This document shows, one piece after another, positions 7,606 through 13,799 of a DNA stretch of 16,840 nt. Every line of letters begins with the position of its first letter. Position 1 is the first letter of the stretch. The DNA is from Bacteroidota bacterium (lineage in GTDB: Bacteria > Bacteroidota > Bacteroidia > Flavobacteriales > Flavobacteriaceae): contig JADWMI010000020.1 in the NCBI GenBank assembly GCA_015767395.1, positions 1-16,840 on the forward strand, read 5' to 3'. Both the position numbers and the translations under genes were made by a program. The notes below the pieces were generated by a model. The model was not told the DNA's origin and searched no databases. It worked only from the letters and a program-made list of their open reading frames with translations.

Positions 7606-8394
7606 CTATCTTTTTTGCTTTAGTTTGGTTTCTGGTTTGTGATAAACCAATGAATTTTTTGGAATAGATTCAGTAATCCAAACGTTACCACCGATTATAC
7701 TGTTTTCGCCGATTACCGTTTCACCTCCTAAAATGGTTGCATTTGCGTAAATGGTTACATTTTTTTCAACCGTTGGATGTCTTTTTATGTTTCTCAATTC
7801 TTTTGATACCTGTAAAGCACCCAAAGTTACACCTTGATATATTTTTACGTGGTCTTTAATTAAACAAGTCTCACCAATTACGGTTCCTGTTGCGTGGTCA
7901 ATAAAAAATGATTTTCCAATAATTGCCCCCGGGTGAATATCTGTACCGGTTTTACTATGCGCATATTCACTCATTAATCGGGGAATTAAAGGTGTGTTTA
8001 AAAGGTGTAACTCATGACTGAATCGATAAATTGCAATGGCATAAAAACCTGGGTAAGCCAAATACACTTCTTCAATATTGTTTGAAGCCGGGTCGTTTTT
8101 TACCAATTCTTGTGCATCTAGATTTAAATTCTCTAAAATTTCAGGTAATTTTGAAAGGAAAGTTTTCCATATAGTACCACACGATTCTTGATCAACTTTA
8201 CATGCGAGTTTGTAAATTTCATCAAAATCCAATTCTAATTGTTCAATATTTTTAGCAACGCAAGCATTGGCATCAAACAAGGTGTGAAACAAGTTAACAG
8301 TGAATTTTTCAGTTTTATGTTTTAAACTAAAGTCTAAATGTGGTCGATTTTTACTCGACATGATTTTGTTTATAATGCTTTCTTTTGCTGTCAT
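7606..8394 (-). CDS. cysE: Serine O-acetyltransferase
   Basis: This enzyme acetylates serine with acetyl-CoA to give O-acetylserine, the first step to cysteine. The protein of 262 residues has an N-terminal helical part (about 1-145) and a C-terminal left-handed beta-helix built of hexapeptide repeats (about 150-245). Diagnostic segments are GTDIHPGAIIG (150-160), FFIDHATGTVIGET with a likely catalytic His167, and IYQGVTLGAL (185-194). The chain ends soon after the helix in a basic tail (KLKQKR) and lacks the C-terminal Ile used by enteric CysE to bind CysK. The gene precedes cysM with a 1-nt gap and follows the nitroreductase by 47 nt; no clear promoter is seen in that gap, so read-through from the nitroreductase gene is possible. 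Confidence 0.93.
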   Translation of the reverse strand: MTAKESIINKIMSSKNRPHLDFSLKHKTEKFTVNLFHTLFDANACVAKNIEQLELDFDEIYKLACKVDQESCGTIWKTFLSKLPEILENLNLDAQELVKNDPASNNIEEVYLAYPGFYAIAIYRFSHELHLLNTPLIPRLMSEYAHSKTGTDIHPGAIIGKSFFIDHATGTVIGETCLIKDHVKIYQGVTLGALQVSKELRNIKRHPTVEKNVTIYANATILGGETVIGENSIIGGNVWITESIPKNSLVYHKPETKLKQKR

Positions 8395-8441
8395 TATCGT
8401 AGTTGACTATTTTTAATTTTGTCGTTCTAATTTATAATAAA

Positions 8442-9176
8442 TTACCATTGTTTGTAAACTGATTCAAATGGGATTCTAAAGCGTTCACCATAAACCCCTT
8501 CAGGTTTTCTTATTCCGCAAGAAATCACCATATTTATTTCACTGGAAAAAGGAAGGTTTAATATTTTCTTGATCCTAAGTGTATCTGAACCTTCCATAGG
8601 ACAGGTATCATATTTTTCAGCTGCCATACTCAACATGAATGTTTGAGCAGCCAAGCCGGCAGATTTATGCGCTACAATTCGCAAGTCTGAATTTCGAAGT
8701 TGACGATAGCTAGGTTTAAAAAGTCCGGTGATCCATGAGATCCCAAATTTTATATAGCCGAATATTCCAAAAAAATCTGCGTAAACAAAAGGAATTAATT
8801 TTTTGTAATAATTCAATGCGAATTTTTCTCTTGAAGAATAATCGGTTGTGGCCTTATCTCCAAATGTTTTTAGTAAGTGGGAGGCATTTTTTTTAGTGCG
8901 CTGTTTCCATAAATCTTTTCTAACTACAATTACAACGAGTTGTTTGGCTGTTTTTGCAGTACTTTGCCCCAAACAAGCAATTGTTAATTGATCAATCACA
9001 CTTTTGGAGGTTACATGATGAAATTCCCACAATTGCATATTGCTACTACTAGGTGCCAACGTTGCCTGTTGGATACATTTTTTTACAATTTCAGTGTCGA
9101 TTTCTTGATTTTCATCATAAACCCTGACCGAACGTCTATAATTAATTGCTTCAACAAGACTTGTGTCGTTTTTCAT
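8442..9176 (-). CDS. Nitroreductase-family flavoprotein
   Basis: The 244-residue protein has hallmarks of FMN-dependent nitroreductases: an N-terminal RRSVRVYD segment (14-21, FMN phosphate contact), APSSSNMQLWEF (41-52), a central AHKSAGLAAQTFMLSMAAE helix, CPMEG, and a C-terminal GIRKPEGVYGERFR segment. Such enzymes use NAD(P)H to reduce nitro groups, quinones or enones; the natural substrate is unknown. A hydrophobic, aromatic-rich insert lies at about residues 127-154 (IPFVYADFFGIFGYIKFG and after), which I believe is usual in this subfamily and not a true membrane anchor. The gene sits between leuB and cysE with a possible leuB terminator upstream. Nothing in the context gives its role. 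Confidence 0.85.
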   Translation of the reverse strand: MKNDTSLVEAINYRRSVRVYDENQEIDTEIVKKCIQQATLAPSSSNMQLWEFHHVTSKSVIDQLTIACLGQSTAKTAKQLVVIVVRKDLWKQRTKKNASHLLKTFGDKATTDYSSREKFALNYYKKLIPFVYADFFGIFGYIKFGISWITGLFKPSYRQLRNSDLRIVAHKSAGLAAQTFMLSMAAEKYDTCPMEGSDTLRIKKILNLPFSSEINMVISCGIRKPEGVYGERFRIPFESVYKQW

Positions 9177-9221
9177 AGTTTATTATTATATAAGACTTGA
9201 TACTGAGCAATTTTGTAATTT

Positions 9222-9248
9222 AAAAGTAAATGAATATCTACATTTACT
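9222..9248 (-). terminator. Possible weak terminator after leuB
   Basis: A perfect 8-bp stem (AGTAAATG/CATTTACT, loop of 8 nt) lies 26 nt past the leuB stop on the minus strand and is followed by four T then AAATT. The stem is AT-rich and the U tract short, so it may be leaky. Confidence 0.4.
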
Positions 9249-9273
9249 ACCCGTTATTTTTTTATAAACTAAT

Positions 9274-10389
9274 TTAAATAATGGTTGATTGCCCCAGGTC
9301 TATATTGTTTTTATTGTAAAATGTATTTTCATCATCTAAAATAAAATCTCTTAAAAAATTGCCAACGTTTGTGGTTGAAAAATGATTTGTAGCATTTAAA
9401 TCGGGTGTTGAAATATTTAATTCTAATGATTTTTCAACAGCAGCTCTAATATCTTCAGCCTCTTCATACAATTTAAAGTGATCTAATAACATAGCCGCTG
9501 ATAAAATAGCAGCCAACGGATTGGCGAAGTTTTTACCTTTTGCTACTGGATATGATCCGTGAATTGGTTCAAATAAGGCAGCTTTTTCTCCAATTGAAGC
9601 CGAGGCTAATAAACCTATTGAGCCTGAAATAACACTGGCTTCATCAGATAAAATATCGCCAAACATATTTTCAGTTAAAATAACATCAAACTGTTTTGGG
9701 TTTAAAATTAATTGCATTGCTGCATTGTCTGCCAACATGTAATTTAAATTTACACTTGGATAACTTTTTGAAATTTCAGAAACACGTTTTCTCCAAAGTC
9801 TGGAAGTTTCTAATACATGAGCCTTGTCAACCAAGGTTAGTTTCTTCCTTCTTAGTTTTGCTGCGCTAAAAGCAAGGTGAGCAATTCTATCTATTTCTTC
9901 TACAGTATATGTACAAGTGTCTGAAGCTGTTTTTCCATCTTCGCTCAATACTTTGTCTCCAAAATAAATGCCTCCTGTTAATTCTCTATAAATAATAAAG
10001 TCAACTCCCTTAATAACTTCGACTTTTAAATGAGACTTATGAATTAAAGCTTCATAAGTTGTTAAAGGAAAAATATGAGCAAAAAGGTCTAATTTTTTTC
10101 GAAGTTGCAATAAGCCTTGTTCAGGGCGAATCGTAACGGTAGGAATATTATCGTATTTCGGGTCTCCAATAGCACCAAATAAAATGGCGTCAGCATCTTT
10201 GCAAATTTGCAGTGTTTCTTCTGGTAATGGATTTCCAGTTTCATCAATAGCAATTGCTCCAATAGCAGCCTTCGTATATTCAAATGTGTGTTTGTACTTT
10301 TCAGCTACTGCGTTTAATATTTTAACAGCTTGTTGAGTTACTTCTGGTCCAATACCGTCACCAGGAAGCAAAGCGATTTTTAATTTCAT
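9274..10389 (-). CDS. leuB: 3-isopropylmalate dehydrogenase
   Basis: LeuB oxidises and decarboxylates 3-isopropylmalate with NAD, the third step specific to leucine. The 371-residue protein carries the full family pattern: GDGIGPEV near the N-terminus (10-17), LLQLRKKLDLFA (93-104), RELTGGIYFG (135-144), VDKAHVLETSRLWR (187-200), the metal-binding NMFGDILSDE (241-250) and EPIHGSYP (274-281). The RELTGGIYFG and LLQLRKKLDLFA forms are those of LeuB rather than isocitrate or tartrate dehydrogenases. The upstream neighbour is leuA, 67 nt away, with a strong inverted repeat in the gap. leuC and leuD, needed for the step between LeuA and LeuB, are not in the window. Confidence 0.96.
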   Translation of the reverse strand: MKLKIALLPGDGIGPEVTQQAVKILNAVAEKYKHTFEYTKAAIGAIAIDETGNPLPEETLQICKDADAILFGAIGDPKYDNIPTVTIRPEQGLLQLRKKLDLFAHIFPLTTYEALIHKSHLKVEVIKGVDFIIYRELTGGIYFGDKVLSEDGKTASDTCTYTVEEIDRIAHLAFSAAKLRRKKLTLVDKAHVLETSRLWRKRVSEISKSYPSVNLNYMLADNAAMQLILNPKQFDVILTENMFGDILSDEASVISGSIGLLASASIGEKAALFEPIHGSYPVAKGKNFANPLAAILSAAMLLDHFKLYEEAEDIRAAVEKSLELNISTPDLNATNHFSTTNVGNFLRDFILDDENTFYNKNNIDLGQSTII

Positions 10390-10401
10390 TATTGATATAA
10401 T

Positions 10402-10452
10402 CTGTTTTTCTAAGGTGTAAATTTAATTAAAATTTAAATATTAGAAAAACAG
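10402..10452. repeat. Nested inverted repeat between leuA and leuB
   Basis: A perfect 12-bp inverted repeat (CTGTTTTTCTAA 10402-10413, TTAGAAAAACAG 10441-10452) encloses a second perfect 7-bp one (10418-10424 with 10430-10436, loop AATTA). It fills most of the 67-nt gap between leuA stop and leuB start. No U tract follows on the minus strand, so a processing or stability hairpin is more likely than a full terminator. Confidence 0.7.
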
Positions 10453-10456
10453 CGTT

Positions 10457-11632
10457 CTATATAGCTATTCGTGTTTTTATAATTTGGTTTAATTCCATTA
10501 AATGATGTAAATCTTCATCATTAATTTCTTTATGGTGGTCAGCAAATTTTAAAAATTGAGGATACAAATCATCCAATTCAATTTTGGTTAAATCGTATCC
10601 AACATTTTTTGCTCTGTATGCCAAGGCTGCTCTACCGCTTCTAGCCGTTAAAACAATTGAAGATTCTGTTACTCCAACATCAGCCGGATCCATTATCTCA
10701 TAAGTTTCACGATTTTTAATTACACCATCTTGATGAATTCCAGAACTATGCGCAAAAGCATTTTCGCCTACAACAGCTTTATTAGGCTGCACTATCATTC
10801 CCATACTGCGTTGTACAAGTAAGCTCGTATCGTATAAAAGTCTAGTATTAATGCCAGTATCTAAATTTAAATAAGGGTGTTGTTTTAAAATCATAACAAC
10901 TTCTTCCAAAGCTGTATTTCCAGCACGTTCACCAATTCCGTTGATGGTACATTCTATTTGACGCGCTCCATTTTGAACACCTGCAATAGCATTGGCAGTT
11001 GCCAAACCTAAATCGTTATGGCAGTGACATGATAAAATTACATTATCAATACCTTTTACGTTTTCTTTTAAGTATTTTATTTTGGCTCCGTATTCGTCAG
11101 GTAAACAATAACCTGTAGTGTCCGGAATATTTAATACTGTAGCTCCAGCTTTTATTACTTGTTCTAAAACTCTTGCTAAATATTCATTGTCTGTTCTTCC
11201 TGCATCTTCAGCATAAAATTCCACATCTTCAACAAATTTCTTTGAATAGGCAACCGCATCATAAGCGCGTACCATAATTTTTTCTTTTGTTGAATTGAAT
11301 TTGTGAACTATATGTGAATCAGAAGTTCCAATTCCTGTATGTATTCTAGGGCGTTTTGCATATTTTAATGCATCCGAAGCAACTTCAATATCTTTTTGAT
11401 TTGCTCTTGTAAGTCCGCAAACTGTAGCGTTTTTCACTAATTTTGAAATTTCAACAACTGAATTGAAATCACCTGGACTTGAAATTGGAAATCCAGCTTC
11501 AATTACATCAACTCCTAATATATCTAAGCGCTCGGCTATGACCAATTTTTGTTCAGTATTTAACTTACAACCTGGAACCTGTTCACCATCTCTTAAGGTA
11601 GTGTCAAAAATTTGAACTCTATTTTTACTCAT
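10457..11632 (-). CDS. leuA: 2-isopropylmalate synthase, short form
   Basis: LeuA condenses 2-oxoisovalerate and acetyl-CoA to 2-isopropylmalate, the committing step of leucine synthesis. The TIM-barrel signatures are clear: [10 protein letters not shown] (9-18) with the metal and catalytic Asp/Arg residues, [11 protein letters not shown] (201-211) with metal His203 and His205, and NGIGERAGN (231-239). The later [13 protein letters not shown] segment (291-303) is typical of LeuA rather than HMG-CoA lyase. The chain has only 391 residues, against about 520 in E. coli, and stops after the subdomains that follow the barrel: the C-terminal leucine-binding regulatory domain is absent. Homocitrate or citramalate synthase are alternatives in this family, but linkage to leuB favours LeuA. 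It is first in the leuA-leuB unit. Confidence 0.9.
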   Translation of the reverse strand: MSKNRVQIFDTTLRDGEQVPGCKLNTEQKLVIAERLDILGVDVIEAGFPISSPGDFNSVVEISKLVKNATVCGLTRANQKDIEVASDALKYAKRPRIHTGIGTSDSHIVHKFNSTKEKIMVRAYDAVAYSKKFVEDVEFYAEDAGRTDNEYLARVLEQVIKAGATVLNIPDTTGYCLPDEYGAKIKYLKENVKGIDNVILSCHCHNDLGLATANAIAGVQNGARQIECTINGIGERAGNTALEEVVMILKQHPYLNLDTGINTRLLYDTSLLVQRSMGMIVQPNKAVVGENAFAHSSGIHQDGVIKNRETYEIMDPADVGVTESSIVLTARSGRAALAYRAKNVGYDLTKIELDDLYPQFLKFADHHKEINDEDLHHLMELNQIIKTRIAI

Positions 11633-11663
11633 TTCTGATTTTTTTTTATCACATTTGATGTGT

Positions 11664-11671
11664 CAAAAATA
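11664..11671 (-). promoter_or_regulatory. leuA: Putative -7 box of leuA promoter
   Basis: On the minus strand, TATTTTTG (11671-11664) is a perfect TAnnTTTG box about 31 nt before the leuA ATG. No clear TTG element is seen about 20 nt upstream. A small perfect hairpin, CACAT-TTG-ATGTG (11650-11662), lies near the predicted start of the transcript. Confidence 0.4.
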
Positions 11672-11782
11672 GTGGTATAGGTTTTTTATATTTTCGTAGA
11701 AAAGAGTATATTACTATATTCAAATTGTTATCGATACCTTTAGGAAACTGAAAAACAGTACATTAAAAATATTTTCACTACA

Positions 11783-13327
11783 ATGTCTATTGAGCAAAAA
11801 GATGCGCTTTTCACCTTAGTTAAGTCCCTTTCCAAATCAGAAAAGCGGCAATTTAAGCTTTATGTTGGCCGATTGGGAGGCAATGTTGACGCCAATTTTA
11901 TGTCGTTATTTAATTTGTTAGATAAAGTTTCAAGTTATAATGATGAACTTATATTGTCAAAAACAAATATTAAGAAGCAGCAAATATCCAATACAAAAGC
12001 CCATTTATATAAACAAATTTTAGTGAGTTTACGCTTTAACCCTGTGCATCATAATTCGAAGGCTCAAATTAGAGAGCAATTTGATTTTGCGTCTATTTTA
12101 TATAGTAAAGGGTTATATAAACAAAGCTTAAAAATATTAGATAAAGCGAAGGAATTGGCTTTAAATAATGATGAAAATAACTTGGCCTATGAGATTGTTG
12201 AGTTTGAAAAAATTATTGAATCTCAATATATTACTCGAAGTATGAGTAATAGAGCCGATAAGCTTTCTGAGCAGGCAAAAGAACTTAGTTTAAGAAATGT
12301 AAGAACCAGTAAATTATCAAATCTTTCTTTACAATTATATAGCCTGTTATTAAAACAAGGCTATGTAAAAGATGAATCAGATTCTAGACTTGTTAATGAA
12401 TATTTTGAAAAACGTTTACCTAAATTTAAGTTGTCGGAACTTGGTTTTATGGAAAAACTTTTTTTATTCAAGGCTCATTTATGGCGAAGTTTAATTTTAC
12501 AGGATTTTGTTTCTAGTTATAAGTATGCTCAAAAATGGGTTGATTTGTTTGGAGGCTACCCTGAAATGAAAAAACAAAATCCAGTTTTTTATTTAAAAGG
12601 TTTAAATTATTTATTAGAATCGTTATTCTTAATACGTCATAAATCAAAATTCAAAAAGGTACTGGAAAATTTTAAAAAGGATATTGACAATGGAAATATT
12701 TTATTAAATGAAAATACACAAACCTTAGCCTTTTTATACTACAACCAGAATAAATTGAATTCGTATTTTATTGATGGTAAATTTACCGAAGGCCTACGTT
12801 TTATTCCTACTTTGTTGTCAGATTTAGAATCTTATAAAGCAAAAATAGATGCGCATCATATTATGGTTTTTTACTATAAAATTGGTTGCATGTACTTTGG
12901 AGCAGGTGAAAATGAATCTTGTATTGTTTATTTAGAAAAAATAATTAATAATAAAGATTTAAAAATGCGAGAGGACTTATTGTGTTTTTCACGCGTTTTA
13001 AATTTGGTAGCACATTATGAGGCTGGTATCGACTATAATATTGAAAAGCTAATTGTTTCAACCTATAAGTTTTTGTTGAAAATGGATGATTTACATGATG
13101 TTCAACGAAAGATGATTGCTTTCCTTAAAAACCTAAGTAATATTTATCCTCAAGATTTACGGAAAGAATTTATAAAATTACATGCAGAATTGATTAAGTA
13201 TAAAGATCATCCTTATGAAAAAAGAGCTTTTTTATATTTAGACATCATTTCATGGCTAGAAAGCAAAATCCAAAATTTATCTGTTGAACAAATTATTCAA
13301 CAAAAAGAAAAAAATAAATTTCATTAA
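11783..13327 (+). CDS. Unrecognised helical-repeat protein, TPR-like
   Basis: I do not recognise this 514-residue protein. It has no signal peptide, no long hydrophobic segment and no catalytic motif I can name, so it is likely cytoplasmic. It is rich in Leu, Lys, Asn and Tyr. Several stretches look like paired amphipathic helices of TPR type, for example FASILYSKGLYKQSLKILDK (about 101-120), AHLWRSLILQDFVSSYKYAQ (about 233-252) and MVFYYKIGCMYFGAG (about 361-375). The N-terminus (SIEQKDALFTLVKSLSKSEK) is charged and helical. The gene is divergent from leuA and precedes the ilv leader on the same strand, with no terminator of its own before it. An adaptor or regulatory scaffold is possible, but the sequence does not show a function. 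Confidence 0.8.
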   Translation: MSIEQKDALFTLVKSLSKSEKRQFKLYVGRLGGNVDANFMSLFNLLDKVSSYNDELILSKTNIKKQQISNTKAHLYKQILVSLRFNPVHHNSKAQIREQFDFASILYSKGLYKQSLKILDKAKELALNNDENNLAYEIVEFEKIIESQYITRSMSNRADKLSEQAKELSLRNVRTSKLSNLSLQLYSLLLKQGYVKDESDSRLVNEYFEKRLPKFKLSELGFMEKLFLFKAHLWRSLILQDFVSSYKYAQKWVDLFGGYPEMKKQNPVFYLKGLNYLLESLFLIRHKSKFKKVLENFKKDIDNGNILLNENTQTLAFLYYNQNKLNSYFIDGKFTEGLRFIPTLLSDLESYKAKIDAHHIMVFYYKIGCMYFGAGENESCIVYLEKIINNKDLKMREDLLCFSRVLNLVAHYEAGIDYNIEKLIVSTYKFLLKMDDLHDVQRKMIAFLKNLSNIYPQDLRKEFIKLHAELIKYKDHPYEKRAFLYLDIISWLESKIQNLSVEQIIQQKEKNKFH

Positions 13328-13334
13328 ATAGTCT

Positions 13335-13361
13335 TTTGTTTAAATATTTTTTACATATTTG
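13335..13361 (+). promoter_or_regulatory. Possible promoter of ilv leader transcript
   Basis: TTTG (13335-13338) and CATATTTG (13354-13361, one mismatch to TAnnTTTG) are separated by 15 nt, somewhat short for the consensus. Transcription would begin near 13368, giving a leader peptide start codon only about 5 nt from the RNA 5' end. Confidence 0.45.
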
Positions 13362-13372
13362 TAGCCAATAAG

Positions 13373-13444
13373 ATGAAACAATTTATTATCAATATTATTA
13401 TAATTCGTGTCTCTGTGATTATTTCACAAGAAGATCGGGAATAG
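13373..13444 (+). CDS. Ile/Val-rich leader peptide of the ilvDB attenuator
   Basis: This ORF of 23 codons plus TAG encodes 8 Ile and 2 Val, with no Leu. Residues 5-6 are Ile, residues 8-11 are four Ile in a row (codons ATT ATT ATA ATT), Val is at 13 and 15, and Ile at 16-17. It lies directly before a hairpin terminator and upstream of ilvD-ilvB, whose products make Ile and Val. This is the classic form of a leader peptide whose translation senses charged tRNA-Ile and tRNA-Val. I infer that stalling at the Ile codons allows read-through into ilvD. The peptide itself is not expected to have a function. Confidence 0.8.
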   Translation: MKQFIINIIIIRVSVIISQEDRE

Positions 13445-13500
13445 TATTGTGTTTTTATAAATCAATAAAGCCTTCCTGATTAATTTTAGGGAGGTTTTTT
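13434..13500 (+). terminator. Attenuator: antiterminator and intrinsic terminator before ilvD
   Basis: The terminator stem is CCTTCCT (13471-13477) with AGGGAGG (13488-13494), 7 bp with one G-T wobble, extended by A-T pairs at the base and followed by T6 (13495-13500). The competing antiterminator pairs ATCGGGAA (13434-13441) with TTCCTGAT (13473-13480), 8 bp with one wobble, and so uses up the terminator's 5' arm. The upstream strand overlaps the last codons of the leader peptide, so a ribosome that reaches the TAG covers it and lets the terminator form. A ribosome stalled at the Ile codons leaves it free. A small 5-bp hairpin (13414-13418 with 13424-13428) could act as a pause signal. Confidence 0.78.
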
Positions 13501-13514
13501 ATTTTAAAGCAATT

Positions 13515-13568
13515 ATGACAATCAATAAAGTAAAAATCATCATTTTAACACAAGTCATTATAGCATAA
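13515..13568 (+). CDS. Possible second Ile/Val-rich leader mini-ORF
   Basis: A 17-codon ORF begins 14 nt after the attenuator's T run. It encodes 6 Ile, 2 Val and 1 Leu, including three Ile then Leu at residues 8-11 and Val-Ile-Ile at 14-16. It has no strong ribosome binding site. A and T-rich DNA favours Ile codons, so chance is a real alternative. Its stop overlaps a short stem (13555-13561 with 13565-13571), but no close, convincing terminator follows. It may be a second leader peptide acting in tandem. Confidence 0.35.
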   Translation: MTINKVKIIILTQVIIA

Positions 13569-13705
13569 TGAATTGAAGCATGTTTTTTTATTGAATAATC
13601 ATTGTAAAAAAAAGAGCGATAACACTTTGAAGAACAGAGATATAAGTAATATATAGTTGATGTGACTATTGTAAAAAAAGCAAATGAAAAAACTATAAAA
13701 CAAAT

Positions 13706-13761
13706 ACCTAAATTAAATTTGACACTTATTACGAATTAAGTGCCTAAAGTTAGGTTGTTTT
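13706..13761 (+). other. Competing stem-loops just upstream of ilvD
   Basis: Within the untranslated stretch 13569-13799, two nested helices can form: ACCTAA (13706-13711) with TTAGGT (13750-13755), enclosing CACTTA (13723-13728) with TAAGTG (13737-13742). A local alternative pairs CCTAA (13743-13747) with the same TTAGG and is followed by TTGTTTT, like a weak terminator. The rest of 13569-13799 is AT-rich with a repeated ATTGTAAAAAAA (13610 and 13668 regions); I see no further gene there. Confidence 0.4.
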
Positions 13762-13799
13762 AAAAATAATTTAAAATAATTAAAAAAGGATTAAAATAA

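Noticed and set aside
8800..8880. Hydrophobic, aromatic stretch in the nitroreductase as a membrane anchor
   Set aside because: It is interrupted by charged residues and lies inside the fold; similar inserts occur, to my knowledge, in this soluble subfamily.
1674..10283. Short ORFs in other frames inside phospholipase, metK, aminotransferase, cysM, nitroreductase and leuB genes
   Set aside because: All lie within strongly supported genes, show no recognisable domains and have composition expected from shadow frames.
13555..13589. Terminator for the second mini-ORF (stem 13555-13571 and T7 at 13583-13589)
   Set aside because: The stem is almost all A-T and the T run begins about 12 nt after it, so it does not form a standard intrinsic terminator.
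13684..13698. Five-codon ORF (MKKL) before ilvD as a third leader peptide
   Set aside because: Too short, without branched-chain codon enrichment, and without a linked hairpin that depends on it.
13714..13721. TAAATTTG as a separate ilvD promoter
   Set aside because: It matches the -7 consensus but has no TTG partner about 20 nt upstream and lies inside a possible stem-loop; the match is easy to get by chance in AT-rich DNA.
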